Part shown: piece by piece, positions 1 through 7,262 of the stretch | Layout of the letters: every line of letters begins with the position of its first letter | Numbering within the stretch: the first letter of the stretch is position 1 | Origin: a virus | Strand: one strand, 5' to 3' | IMG/VR virus record: IMGVR_UViG_3300017687_000001 | Coordinates: 1-39,737 of that record | DNA length: 39,737 nt | Program-made: the position numbers and the translations under genes | Notes under the pieces: model-generated | The model's database searches: none | The model's input: only the letters and a program-made list of their open reading frames with translations | What the model was told of the DNA's origin: nothing

Positions 1-171
1 GACCAGAGCAATTACCAAACCGTGGACATGACCTGGGAGGGCATGCCGCTCAGGCAGATCGCCCTTTACCAGGGCCAGGACATGATTTGGGGGGCCACCA
101 TGCGCATCCTTTTAAATTTCCTGGAGGCTGTGGGCCCGGCGGCCGGACAAATAGCCCAGCTGGCCGGATAA
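1..171 (+). CDS. NUDIX hydrolase, CoA pyrophosphatase-like, 3' end only
   Basis: An open frame enters from the left edge and stops with TAA at 169-171, giving the last 56 residues of a protein. The end contains GMPLRQIALYQGQDMIWGAT followed by a helix, which resembles the C-terminus of NudL/NUDT7-type CoA pyrophosphatases, where the conserved block is 'IWGATArIL'. These enzymes hydrolyse CoA or related nucleoside diphosphates. The NUDIX box itself would lie left of the window, so family membership is inferred from the tail alone. Its position outside the tRNA suggests a resident chromosomal gene rather than part of the integrated element. Confidence 0.55.
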   Translation, partial: DQSNYQTVDMTWEGMPLRQIALYQGQDMIWGATMRILLNFLEAVGPAAGQIAQLAG

Positions 172-219
172 AAAGGGCTGGACAGAACCAAGGCCCTGAG
201 GTAGACAAGTACACCCAGT

Positions 220-296
220 CGGGACGTGGCTCAGCATGGTAGAGCACTGCGTTCGGGACGCAGGGGTCGCTGGTTCAAATCCAGTCGTCCCGACCA
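220..296 (+). tRNA. tRNA-Pro (anticodon CGG), likely attachment site
   Basis: A complete cloverleaf can be folded by eye. The acceptor stem pairs CGGGACG (220-226) with CGTCCCG (286-292). The D-arm is GCTC/GAGC. The anticodon stem CTGCG/CGCAG holds loop TTCGGGA with anticodon CGG at 254-256. The T-arm CTGG-TTCAAAT-CCAG is canonical. The discriminator A is followed by an encoded CCA (294-296). The gene lies between a host-like gene and the integrase-bearing element, so its 3' half is the probable attB/attL core. A search for a second copy of the T-arm/acceptor sequence beyond the right edge would confirm this. Confidence 0.95.
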
Positions 297-304
297 ATAA
301 TTTC

Positions 305-344
305 AAGCACTTAGGGGAGCCAGCGCTGGCTCCCCTAAGTGCTT
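305..344 (+). terminator. Perfect 20-bp-arm palindrome after tRNA-Pro
   Basis: Positions 305-324 and 325-344 are exact reverse complements with no loop spacer, and TTTT overlaps the right end (343-346). It lies nine bases after the tRNA and is most simply a Rho-independent terminator for it. The perfect 40-bp symmetry is longer than a terminator needs. It also sits where an attL junction is expected, so a recombination role is possible. Confidence 0.65.
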
Positions 345-374
345 TTGTCACGGTTTTGTCACAGTTCTTGTGAC
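343..374. repeat. Candidate integrase arm-type repeats beside the tRNA
   Basis: TTTTGTCAC occurs at 343-351 and again at 354-362. The inverted core GTGAC follows at 370-374, pairing with GTCAC at 358-362. Short direct and inverted repeats next to a tRNA target are typical of arm-binding sites of tyrosine integrases, but nothing here proves binding. Confidence 0.35.
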
Positions 375-378
375 GGGC

Positions 379-1140
379 CTAGGCCATCCAGTCGTCTGGG
401 GTGCAGCCGATCCCGTTCCTGAGCAGATAATGGGCGATCGGGGCCAAGCCGCCGGGGCGGCCTTTGTAGGCCCATTTCTCCATGATTGGGAATTCTTTTA
501 TCATGGCGGCCCAGCCGTCTGAGGTGATCTTGCAGCCCTCAAACCCGACTGACACCATGACCATATTCTTACCCTTGAAGGTGAACAGGGGGACGCCGTC
601 AATCTTGTGTCCCCAATCTAAGACTGCACCATTTAGCACCTTGACCAGGACATAGCACCTTGGGCCAGATGCCTGGCCATCGGGCTGGCAGGCCAAAAGG
701 GCATAGCTCTTGTTTGCAACTCTAAGGGGAGAGTCTAAAAAGCCCCCGCTGAATGCGTAGCCGTTGCCAGATGCAGGGTAAAAGGTAGAGATAGCCTTGG
801 CCCATGATCGGCTCCCAGGAGGGCCGGTCACAGTGAACGGGGCCGTTACGGGGTCTTCTGATTTGGACGCGGCCTGGGGCGGCTCAGGGACTCCTGGCGG
901 CACTTCAGCAGGCATAAGCCCCCGGCTATGCATCTTGGCCACGATCCGTTCAAACAGTTCCCTGGTCATTTCATCGTCAGCCTTGGCCACCTCTGCCAGC
1001 TTCCTGATCCTGACCAGTCCACCAGCCGTATCCCAGACGTTGACAAGAGTCTGATCGTCCAGCCCGCCCAACTCATTCAGGTCAAAAGAGGCCTTAATGG
1101 GGGCGGGGGCCCCCACGTTGATCAAAGGGCGCGGGGCCAT
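379..1140 (-). CDS. Hypothetical protein at the left end of the element
   Basis: A 253-residue protein that I do not recognise. The N-terminal ~75 residues are helical and charged (FDLNELGGLDDQ to MHSRGLMP). A Pro-rich linker follows at about 75-95. The C-terminal domain is richer in aromatics and ends in GIGCTPDDWMA. Its ATG overlaps the stop of the upstream gene in a TGATG arrangement, which implies translational coupling in the leftward operon starting near 1406. It is the last leftward gene before the tRNA. No signal peptide, membrane segment or catalytic motif is visible. Morons or superinfection functions often sit in such an end position, but there is no direct evidence for that here. 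Confidence 0.6.
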   Translation of the reverse strand: MAPRPLINVGAPAPIKASFDLNELGGLDDQTLVNVWDTAGGLVRIRKLAEVAKADDEMTRELFERIVAKMHSRGLMPAEVPPGVPEPPQAASKSEDPVTAPFTVTGPPGSRSWAKAISTFYPASGNGYAFSGGFLDSPLRVANKSYALLACQPDGQASGPRCYVLVKVLNGAVLDWGHKIDGVPLFTFKGKNMVMVSVGFEGCKITSDGWAAMIKEFPIMEKWAYKGRPGGLAPIAHYLLRNGIGCTPDDWMA

Positions 1141-1364
1141 CAGGCGGCTTCCCTGGCCAGGAAGATTTGATCGCCCCGGCGTCTGATCCCGCCCATGCGC
1201 TCCCAGGACAGCACAATGAACCTGACCATGTTGGCCTGGTCCTGATCGTATTCAGCGCCCCAGACCCGGCGAATCAGTTCCCCCATGGTCAGGCCGGGGG
1301 TGGCGTTCAGGGCGTCATCAATAATTTCAGAGGCGGCGGCGCGGGTCATCCAGGGGGTTGCCAT
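1140..1364 (-). CDS. Small winged-helix-like hypothetical protein
   Basis: A 74-residue protein starting at the ATG at 1364. Upstream ATGs in the same frame (1421 and 1397) are less likely: the first lies in the promoter -10/operator, and only the 1364 start has a good Shine-Dalgarno (AGGAGAT) at proper distance. The order of helices and the ending GIRRRGDQIFLAREAA, with a positively charged hairpin, look like a small winged helix. That is a shape-based inference only. Its stop overlaps the next start (TGATG), so the two leftward genes are probably coupled. Confidence 0.55.
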   Translation of the reverse strand: MATPWMTRAAASEIIDDALNATPGLTMGELIRRVWGAEYDQDQANMVRFIVLSWERMGGIRRRGDQIFLAREAA

Positions 1365-1405
1365 GACTTGATCTCCTGTGAAAGTTGCGTTGCTCATGGT
1401 TCGTA

Positions 1406-1462
1406 TTATTACAGTGAGCACTAACTATAGTCAAGGATTAAATGAACACAAAGCAAAGTTTT
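1406..1462 (-). promoter_or_regulatory. Leftward sigma-70 promoter with operator and upstream box (class I, copy A)
   Basis: Read on the minus strand, -35 TTGACT (1434-1429) and -10 TAATAA (1411-1406) are 17 bp apart. The spacer and -10 overlap an operator-like sequence (1408-1426) related to ATTACAGTRA..ACTAACT. Directly upstream of the -35 lies the conserved box ACTTTGCTTTGTGTTCA followed by TTTAATCC, which recurs at 2.5, 18.6 and 19.9 kb. Confidence 0.7.
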
Positions 1463-1544
1463 AAATGGACCGGGCCAAGGCGGTCAGCCCTGGCCCGGTG
1501 TTCCTGCAATATTTGCCGTTCAACTTCGTAGCCGGGCCAGCCGG

Positions 1545-1841
1545 TTAACCGTGCCGGGCGGCCCTTTTGTAGGGCTCCACCGAATCGACATACAGGGCTA
1601 CAGGTTGACAATCAGGGACCACAACTTGACAATCGCGGTAGGGCAATTCCTGGGCGTCAAGGGCCATTATCCCCTGGGCCAGTTCGTCAGGGGTCACGCC
1701 TTGGTGAATCATCCACCCTTCAAAAAAGGCACCGAAGGTCATGGGGTCGCGGTCCATGATTACCTGATTGACCAGATAGTCGCACCAATCAGACGCGGCG
1801 GCCTCAATCAGGGAATCGGTTATCTGCGGCTTGAATTCCAC
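1545..1841 (-). CDS. Hypothetical acidic protein
   Basis: A 98-residue acidic protein with no recognised domain (starts MEFKPQITDSLIEAAASDW). The start is GTG at 1841, chosen because GGAG lies six bases upstream, immediately after the conserved promoter/operator block. With TATAAT at 1874-1869, the leader would be only about 20 nt. It appears to be a single-gene unit. About 80 bp and a separate promoter separate it from the next leftward gene. Function unknown. Confidence 0.6.
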   Translation of the reverse strand: MEFKPQITDSLIEAAASDWCDYLVNQVIMDRDPMTFGAFFEGWMIHQGVTPDELAQGIMALDAQELPYRDCQVVVPDCQPVALYVDSVEPYKRAARHG

Positions 1842-1851
1842 TTCTGACTCC

Positions 1852-1881
1852 AGTTAGCAGTTACTGTAATTATACCGGAAT
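1852..1881 (-). promoter_or_regulatory. CCGGTATAAT promoter-operator (class II)
   Basis: On the minus strand TTCCGGTATAAT (-10 at 1874-1869) runs directly into TACAGTAACTGCTAACT and then a GGAG ribosome site for the gene starting at 1841. No consensus -35 is seen 16-18 bp upstream. Near-identical blocks occur at 8.4 and 11.9 kb. Confidence 0.75.
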
Positions 1882-1888
1882 CAGGAAG

Positions 1889-2152
1889 CTACTGATGGGC
1901 CTGCCAGACGCCCAGCGCTTCCCCGCAAGCCTCTACCGACCCGATGACGGGCGGCCTTTCCTGGGGAAGGTCTGTTCTGTGGGCCTTTTTGAAGCGCCGA
2001 CCCCCTACCCCTTCGGTGAAGGAAATGGCCAGGGCGGCCCCGGCCTGATCCCCTTTCTTGTAGATATAGACCAACGGTTCAATATCGTTATAGAAACTGG
2101 TCTGGAATCCACGACTGCGGGCGTCAATAACCAGCTTGTCCAACTTAGTCAT
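1889..2152 (-). CDS. Hypothetical small protein
   Basis: An 87-residue protein starting MTKLDKLVIDARSRGFQTSF. The ATG at 2152 is preferred over an in-frame GTG at 2161, because GGGTGG lies just upstream and the ATG overlaps the end of the preceding gene (stop at 2145). No known domain is seen. The alternating beta-like segments (PLVYIYKKGDQAGAALAISF) suggest a small alpha/beta fold. It is cotranscribed with the gene at 2145-2447 from the promoter near 2494. Confidence 0.5.
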   Translation of the reverse strand: MTKLDKLVIDARSRGFQTSFYNDIEPLVYIYKKGDQAGAALAISFTEGVGGRRFKKAHRTDLPQERPPVIGSVEACGEALGVWQAHQ

Positions 2153-2447
2153 GGGGGCCACCCGTCACGACCACGGGAGCGATATCGGCGTCGGCGCTGT
2201 TGAAGGGGGCTCCTATGGCGGGGGTGTTGACGCAAGAGCGGATGAAGGCCATGACCGACTTACGGGCCAGTCTGCCGATTGCCTTCGGGTGGGCTTCGGC
2301 CAGGTCGGGGTAATTCCTGATCAGGTCCTGGGCCAGACTGTTGACCATGCTCTGGGCCTTGGCCATCAGCGCCGGGGTCCCGCCGGTCTTGCAAAGCGTC
2401 CTGAAGTAGGCTCCCATTTCAGCGGCCTGGGCATTCGTGACTTCCAT
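2145..2447 (-). CDS. Hypothetical helical protein
   Basis: A 100-residue, mostly helical protein starting MEVTNAQAAEMGAYFRTLCK. A longer frame could begin at 2486. The ATG at 2447 is preferred because AAGGGGAGCG lies eight bases upstream, whereas the 2486 ATG is only a few bases from the predicted transcription start. The leader between them contains a partial operator sequence (AGCACTAACTGC). No recognisable domain. First gene of the leftward unit between the integrase and the 1889-2152 gene. Confidence 0.55.
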   Translation of the reverse strand: MEVTNAQAAEMGAYFRTLCKTGGTPALMAKAQSMVNSLAQDLIRNYPDLAEAHPKAIGRLARKSVMAFIRSCVNTPAIGAPFNSADADIAPVVVTGGPHD

Positions 2448-2493
2448 GGTTTCGCTCCCCTTGTTTGCAGTTAGTGCTTGATTCATGTTCGTC

Positions 2494-2551
2494 AGAATAC
2501 CCTAGGGCCCTTCCCTCGTCAAGGATTAAATGAACACTAAGCGAAGTTTTA
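2494..2551 (-). promoter_or_regulatory. Leftward sigma-70 promoter with upstream box (class I, copy B)
   Basis: Minus-strand -35 TTGACG (2522-2517) and -10 TATTCT (2499-2494) are separated by exactly 17 bp. The upstream box AAAACTTCGCTTAGTGTTCA plus TTTAATCC overlaps the stop codon of the integrase gene. A partial operator AGTTAGTGCTTGAT lies in the leader at 2469-2482. Confidence 0.7.
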
Positions 2552-3628
2552 TTCAGGCAGGGCCAAAGTGTCGATCGCCTTGATAAATCCATGGCGAAGG
2601 TCGGGGACCAGGTGCTGGTAAAGTTCGGTGGTCCTGGTGGTGGAGTGGCCCAGGTAGCCCGCCAAGACGGCCATGGGGCATCCGGCCATGGCTAAATGAC
2701 TGGCAAAGGTATGGCGCAACGTATGCCAAGCCAAGCCCTTATGGTAAAGCCCACAACTGGTCAGAAGCCGCTGCATCCAGCGGCTGACCCAGCGGTGGTG
2801 GTGGGGCTCCAGGCCAAAGACCCAGGGCCCGTTCAAGCCGAATTTCAGCCCAATTTCCTTCCACTCCCGAAGCTCCTGGTCCAGCCTAGGGTTGATGGGA
2901 ATCTGACGGGAACGTCCCGTTTTAGTGTGATAGTCGAATTGGGCCTTGGCCTGGACCCGGATGAATTGCCCGGCCAGGTCAACGTCAGCCCACTCCAGGA
3001 AGATCAACTCCCGACGGCGTAGGCCAGTCAGCATCCCAGTCAGGATCATGTAATAGACCCAAGTGGGGGCTTCGGCAGACGCTGTAGTCAGAAGACTGTG
3101 GCATTGGGCCTGGGTCAGGAAGTTCGGCGGCTCATCGGTGGGGACCTTGATCTTGGCGATATCCAGGCCGGGGTTATCCTGGTGATACTCCCAAAGCTGG
3201 GCCTTGGCCAGCGAATGTCTGATTGTGTCCAGTTCCCGATTTATGGTTCGCGCCGCCCGGCCCAGGCGACTTCTGGCCACCTTGTAGCGCTCCAGGTGTT
3301 GGGCCCTGATCTGGCTGACGATCAGGACGTCTTCCTGGGCCAGGAACGGGAGCCACAAGGTTTTCAAGGTGGTAGCGTCACGAACAAACGTGTTCTTGCG
3401 CTTGTTCGTCTGGCTAAATGCCAGGTATTCTTCCACAAATTCCTTGGGAGTTATCGGCTTGATTGCGCGGGCCGTGGCCGGGGCTCCGGTCAGGGCCAGG
3501 AAAAGTTCAGCCGCCCGGCGCTCCGCCACCTCTGGGTCAGTGGTCCTTAAAGACTTCTGGACCCGCTTCCCGTCATAGGCGAAGCTTCCATGGTAGTGCC
3601 CGGACCTCTGATAAATTTGGTATGGCAT
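2549..3628 (-). CDS. int: Tyrosine recombinase / phage integrase
   Basis: A 359-residue integrase catalysing site-specific insertion and excision of the element. Residues ~1-50 form a beta-strand arm-binding-type region (GSFAYDGKRVQKSLRT). A SAM-like core-binding domain spans about 60-155. The catalytic domain from ~168 carries the full active-site set: R204 in TGLRRREL, K236 in HTKTGRSR, H302 and R305 in WHTLRHTF, H328 in LGHS and the nucleophile Y337 in TELYQHL. Length and layout are normal for lambda-family integrases. It is transcribed toward the tRNA-Pro 2.2 kb away. A GTGAGGG ribosome site immediately precedes the ATG. It lies downstream of the resolvase-like gene, and no dedicated promoter is obvious in the 44-bp gap. 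Confidence 0.93.
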   Translation of the reverse strand: MPYQIYQRSGHYHGSFAYDGKRVQKSLRTTDPEVAERRAAELFLALTGAPATARAIKPITPKEFVEEYLAFSQTNKRKNTFVRDATTLKTLWLPFLAQEDVLIVSQIRAQHLERYKVARSRLGRAARTINRELDTIRHSLAKAQLWEYHQDNPGLDIAKIKVPTDEPPNFLTQAQCHSLLTTASAEAPTWVYYMILTGMLTGLRRRELIFLEWADVDLAGQFIRVQAKAQFDYHTKTGRSRQIPINPRLDQELREWKEIGLKFGLNGPWVFGLEPHHHRWVSRWMQRLLTSCGLYHKGLAWHTLRHTFASHLAMAGCPMAVLAGYLGHSTTRTTELYQHLVPDLRHGFIKAIDTLALPE

Positions 3629-3672
3629 CCCTCACGATTACAGGGACCCCTGCGCCGTGTCAAACGAATTTT

Positions 3673-4227
3673 TTAGGGTCGCTCTATATCGGCCCGCAAC
3701 TGCGGGTTTTCCAGGAGCGTGGCAAAGGGGAACGCGGCCACATAGTCCTGGGCCAGGACCGTAGTCAGGAAGGGCCGCCAGTCGATCGTCTTGGCCGGGT
3801 CCAGTCCTAGCCAGGCCATGGTCAGCATGACCACATAGGCCTGCCTTCCCTGTGGACTAACTATCAACATGGGCCCCCGGCCAACCGCGTCGGCTTCCAT
3901 CCGGGCCTTGACCCACCACCTGAAAAGGGGGCTTTTTTCTGACCCATACATGAGTTGATCAAGGGTCCTGCATTGCCGCCCACATTTAAGCTCGATCAGG
4001 AACCGGTCAATCAGCCCATACCCGTCGGGATGGGTGGCCATAACGTCCCCGGCCATGGCCGGGGAATCCTTACTGACCGTCTGGACTGACCCGCTGCCAC
4101 CCGATCGCCAGAAGACGACCGGCTTTTTCTGGCCGGTCCACCACTCGCTGAGTTGGCGGCAGACCAGGCGTTCATTTGCGCCGCCCTTCCCCCGGCCCCT
4201 GACCTTCGCTTTGGGCTTGGCTGTCAT
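3673..4227 (-). CDS. PD-(D/E)XK nuclease, Holliday-junction-resolvase-like
   Basis: A 184-residue protein with a basic N-terminus (MTAKPKAKVRGRGKGG). The restriction-endonuclease-type residues follow in order: E19 (NERLVCRQL), D61 (AMAGDVMA) and the E-x-K pair at about 79-81 (FLIELKCG). The E...D...ExK order, with a Ser/Gly-rich strand between, is that of Hjc-like phage resolvases. A junction- or branch-cleaving role fits its place beside gp46/gp47, UvsX and UvsW homologues, but substrate preference is inferred. It overlaps the upstream gene by four bases (ATGA). Confidence 0.65.
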   Translation of the reverse strand: MTAKPKAKVRGRGKGGANERLVCRQLSEWWTGQKKPVVFWRSGGSGSVQTVSKDSPAMAGDVMATHPDGYGLIDRFLIELKCGRQCRTLDQLMYGSEKSPLFRWWVKARMEADAVGRGPMLIVSPQGRQAYVVMLTMAWLGLDPAKTIDWRPFLTTVLAQDYVAAFPFATLLENPQLRADIERP

Positions 4228-4661
4228 GATCCCATAAGCTCCCGATAGTCGAATTTATCGCCCAAGGCCTGGATGATCGTGGTTTCTTCAGGCCCAAAGC
4301 CAAGCAACTTGTTGTTATACATCAGGATATACTTGGGGACAGCCTTCCCCCGGCTGGTGACAAACTCTTCGCCCAGGGCAGTCAGCCGCCAAAAGCCACC
4401 GCTGCCACGGCTAAGGTCCTGTTCTATCAGCCCCCACCGGGAAAGGTAGCTGTAATCCCTGGCATAGGTCCTGATCTCCCGGTTGATATGCACCCACCGG
4501 CCCCCGCTGCCCAGGCGATACATGGCGATCAGGACCCGCACCATGCCGCTGTTCAACTTGCGCCGGTACAGCTTGCAGGTCTGACCGCAACAAGGACACG
4601 TTGAAACTTCCCCGGCGATCAGGGCGGCCTTCACCTGGGCCTTAGCGTCCTGGACGTTCAT
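4224..4661 (-). CDS. Zinc-knuckle plus winged-helix protein
   Basis: A 145-residue protein. A C-P-C-C-G-Q-T-C cluster at about residues 22-28 suggests zinc binding. It is followed by a helical stretch (MVRVLIAMYRLG), a small 'WVHINREI' block and a winged-helix-like segment (SRWGLIEQDLSRGSGGFWRLT). It is probably a DNA-binding accessory protein of the replication/recombination operon, but I do not recognise a named family. A TAGGAT ribosome site precedes the ATG. It ends overlapping the next gene by ATGA. Confidence 0.6.
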   Translation of the reverse strand: MNVQDAKAQVKAALIAGEVSTCPCCGQTCKLYRRKLNSGMVRVLIAMYRLGSGGRWVHINREIRTYARDYSYLSRWGLIEQDLSRGSGGFWRLTALGEEFVTSRGKAVPKYILMYNNKLLGFGPEETTIIQALGDKFDYRELMGS

Positions 4662-4672
4662 TCAAGTTCATC

Positions 4673-4816
4673 CTAGCCGACCCAAATCCAGGCCTGGACC
4701 CAGGCCCCGCCCAGTTTGGGTTTAAGGACCACCTTGGGCTCTTCATCAAAGCTGACCTCATGGTGGTCACCGCTGCCCACGGCATAGTCAGCAAATAGCT
4801 TTTCCTGAGCATCCAT
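4673..4816 (-). CDS. Small acidic/aromatic hypothetical protein
   Basis: A 47-residue frame starting MDAQEKLFADYAVGSGDHHE and ending in a Trp-rich tail (WVQAWIWVG). Its ATG shares bases with the TAA of the SbcC-like gene (TAATG), so translation would be coupled. It fills the otherwise empty gap between two genes, and its coding style matches the neighbours. Function unknown. Confidence 0.5.
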   Translation of the reverse strand: MDAQEKLFADYAVGSGDHHEVSFDEEPKVVLKPKLGGAWVQAWIWVG

Positions 4817-6717
4817 TAGGCGGCCATCCTGGTCACGCCGTCACGCTTGACCATGGTGATTTGTTGGGGGAAGTGGGCGGCCAGGGCCTGGTTATGGGTG
4901 ATCACGATAATCGTCCCGCCTGGGGGTAGTTCCGTTTCCAAAAGCTCCAGGACCAGTTCCTGGCCCGTGGCGTCCAGGGCGTCAAAGACTTCATCCACGA
5001 TCAAGAGCCCGGTCTGTTTGGCCTGGGCCGCGACCAGGGCCCTGAAGGCCAGGGAGCAAGCCAGGTCCACCCGGCGCTTTTCGCCGCTGCTTAGACCGCC
5101 ATAGGCGTCAGAGCCACTTTCGTTGATAGCCGTCACCTGGAATTTCTCCCGCACTTCCCCCGTCTTCAGCTTTTTGGTGGTCTGAAAGTCGATCATAATC
5201 GCCCCGTTGGTCAGGCTGTTGCTGTAGTGCGCGGCGGCGGCATTCAGTTCCGGGGTGACCGAATCCAGCTTGTGACTGGGGATGCCAGACGGCCCATAGG
5301 CTTCAATCAGGTACTGATAGGCCATGGCGCTGACCTCGACCTTGGCGTGGTCCACCCTGGCCGCTTCGGCGGCCTGGTCTGACTTCACGGCCTGGGCCTT
5401 AAACTTGTCCTGTTCAACTATCCAGGGGTTTTGTTCCAGGCCTATTTCCTTGGCCCAGTTCACTTCGGCCCCATACTGGGCTTCCAGCCGGGCCACGTTG
5501 TCACTGTGGGCGGCGGCGTATTTAGCCTCTAGTTCCAGTTGGCCAAGTTCCTGCCGTAGCTCCTGGGCCAGGGCGCGGGCCTCACGGGCGTCTTCTACCT
5601 GGTCTTCCAACTGAGCAACGCGGGCCCTGGCCGCCGCCAGTAGCTGGCCCTGGGTAGCGATTGCCGTCCCCAGTTCCCCCGCCCTGGACTGTTGCCCGGC
5701 GGTCACCCGGCCCACTTCCTGGGGGCCGATCTTGCGCCCACAAGTCGGGCAATCGCTACCCAGTAGCTTGCCCGCCCTTTCGATCTCAGCCCGGACCCCG
5801 GCCAGGGTCTTCTGGTCAATGTTGTGCCGGGTTTCCAGGGCGACCACCTTTTGCCGTAGTTCCTGGGCCGCCTGGGCCCCGGCCTTTTGCCGGGCCTCTT
5901 CCTGGCCCTGCTTGGCTATGTCGGCCCTGATCTTCGCCACCCGCGCTAAGTCGGGGGCCTTTGGGCTCCTGGCCCGCTCTGCCGCCGCTTGGTCCAAGGT
6001 GATCTGGGCCCGCTCTTCGGCCCGTTTCACCCGCTCAGACCGCGTGATCTCCCATTCCTGCTCACGTTGCACCGCACTGGCCTGGTTACCCCTGGCAACG
6101 CTCCCGGCCTGCTCATGGGCTTGTATGGACCCCTCAAGGCGGGCTAGGTCAACTAACAGACCCCGGTGATGTTCCTTGGCGGCCAGGAAGCGGGATTCGT
6201 CTTCATCCAGGGCCAGCGCCGCCGTGAAGATCGCCTTGACCTGGCGGTCTGTCAGGGACGGCCAGGCGACCAGGGACCCCTGGCCAAAATATCCACTGGC
6301 ACAATACAAGTCCCAGCCCTGGCCCATAAGGGCGTCGATTGCCTCTTGGGTGGCCTGGGCTGAAGACGCCGAAGCGTCCTGGTTCAACGTGGTCAGGGTA
6401 AGGATTGCCTTCCCCTTGGCCCGCTTGCGCTCCACAATGTATTTGTCCCCGGCTGGTCCAGTCAGGTAGACCCGCACTTCACAAGCCCCGTCCCCGTATC
6501 GGTTAATCACCTTGTCGGGGGCCAGCTTCCTGACCGTCTGGCCGTACAGGCACCATCCGATTGATTCAAACAGGGCGCTTTTGCCCGCCCCGTTGGAGTC
6601 AGACCCGCCCTTGTCTTCGTTGACCCCACGCACCGATATGATCCCGCGCCCGGCCAGGTCAAAACTGAAGTCCCCCAGGCTCAGAAAATTTTTGCCTTCC
6701 ACCCGTTCGATCTGCAT
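4816..6717 (-). CDS. SbcC/Rad50-like (T4 gp46-type) ATPase
   Basis: About 633 residues. It would form the ATPase half of a Mre11-Rad50-type nuclease that resects DNA ends for recombination-dependent replication. It has Walker A (SNGAGKSAL, ~41-50) and long coiled coils from ~180 to 460, broken by a zinc hook CPTCGRK (Cys ~324 and ~327). The ABC signature is LSSGEKRR (~543), Walker B is LLIVDEVFD (~572) and the H-loop is VITHN (~609). It is shorter than E. coli SbcC (about 1050) and close to T4 gp46. GTG at 6720 is possible, but ATG at 6717 overlaps the previous stop (TGATG) after AAAGGTGG. The partner nuclease is encoded at 7263. Confidence 0.92.
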   Translation of the reverse strand: MQIERVEGKNFLSLGDFSFDLAGRGIISVRGVNEDKGGSDSNGAGKSALFESIGWCLYGQTVRKLAPDKVINRYGDGACEVRVYLTGPAGDKYIVERKRAKGKAILTLTTLNQDASASSAQATQEAIDALMGQGWDLYCASGYFGQGSLVAWPSLTDRQVKAIFTAALALDEDESRFLAAKEHHRGLLVDLARLEGSIQAHEQAGSVARGNQASAVQREQEWEITRSERVKRAEERAQITLDQAAAERARSPKAPDLARVAKIRADIAKQGQEEARQKAGAQAAQELRQKVVALETRHNIDQKTLAGVRAEIERAGKLLGSDCPTCGRKIGPQEVGRVTAGQQSRAGELGTAIATQGQLLAAARARVAQLEDQVEDAREARALAQELRQELGQLELEAKYAAAHSDNVARLEAQYGAEVNWAKEIGLEQNPWIVEQDKFKAQAVKSDQAAEAARVDHAKVEVSAMAYQYLIEAYGPSGIPSHKLDSVTPELNAAAAHYSNSLTNGAIMIDFQTTKKLKTGEVREKFQVTAINESGSDAYGGLSSGEKRRVDLACSLAFRALVAAQAKQTGLLIVDEVFDALDATGQELVLELLETELPPGGTIIVITHNQALAAHFPQQITMVKRDGVTRMAA

Positions 6718-7262
6718 CACGCCACCTTTATTTTTGCGCCTTGACGGCGAAGTTGGGCTATTTCGACCATGGTCATTTCTTCCGGCTGCTTGGGGACCGG
6801 GGCCACCTTCGGGCGCATGGGCCGGGGGTCGTACCCTGCCGGGGCCTTCGGGGCCTTATGGGCCTTCGGGGCCAGCGCTGGCAACGGGCAATCGGGGATC
6901 GTGTTAGGGGTTGTAAGCCCGATCAGCCTGAAGTTTTTGTCGATATGGGACTGGGTCAGGGGCATGGTTGGCTTCAGCTTAGGTTGGGTGGCCAGCCAAT
7001 ACATGGGCTCCCCACCCTTTCGTTGCCCTATTTTGACCACGACAAAGGTTCCACCACTGAATTCCTTGGTCACTACTTTCCCGTCGCCCACCACAACAGG
7101 CAAACGGGCGGCCTGGTTCAGGCCTAGCATGTTCCCCACCGGCCATTTGACTTCATGCAGGCCAGCATCCCGAATATGGTCCCTGTTATCGGGGGCCCTG
7201 AACCAAGCTTCATCCACGTCACTTATTCGCCCGTGGCGGTTCATGACTTGTATGACGCCCAC
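6717..7262 (-). CDS. Hypothetical protein between gp46- and gp47-like genes
   Basis: A 181-residue protein of unknown family. Residues ~1-110 contain strands that look like a beta-rich domain (LPVVVGDGKVVTKEF, GGTFVVVKIG). A Pro/Lys-rich linker follows, rich in AP and KAP repeats, and a short basic helix ends the protein (MVEIAQLRRQGAKIKVA). The GTG at 7262 directly abuts the stop of the SbcD-like gene; an ATG at 7244 is an alternative. Its position suggests an accessory role to the nuclease complex, but nothing in the sequence proves it. Confidence 0.55.
   Translation of the reverse strand: MGVIQVMNRHGRISDVDEAWFRAPDNRDHIRDAGLHEVKWPVGNMLGLNQAARLPVVVGDGKVVTKEFSGGTFVVVKIGQRKGGEPMYWLATQPKLKPTMPLTQSHIDKNFRLIGLTTPNTIPDCPLPALAPKAHKAPKAPAGYDPRPMRPKVAPVPKQPEEMTMVEIAQLRRQGAKIKVA

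Noticed and set aside
112-351. Minus-strand ORF containing GTTGFEPATPASRTQC
   Set aside because: It is the antisense of tRNA-Pro, a well-known false ORF; the cloverleaf is perfect.
1397-1421. Upstream ATG starts for the 74-residue gene
   Set aside because: The ATG at 1421 falls within the operator and -10 region, and neither it nor 1397 has a ribosome site as good as AGGAGAT before 1364.
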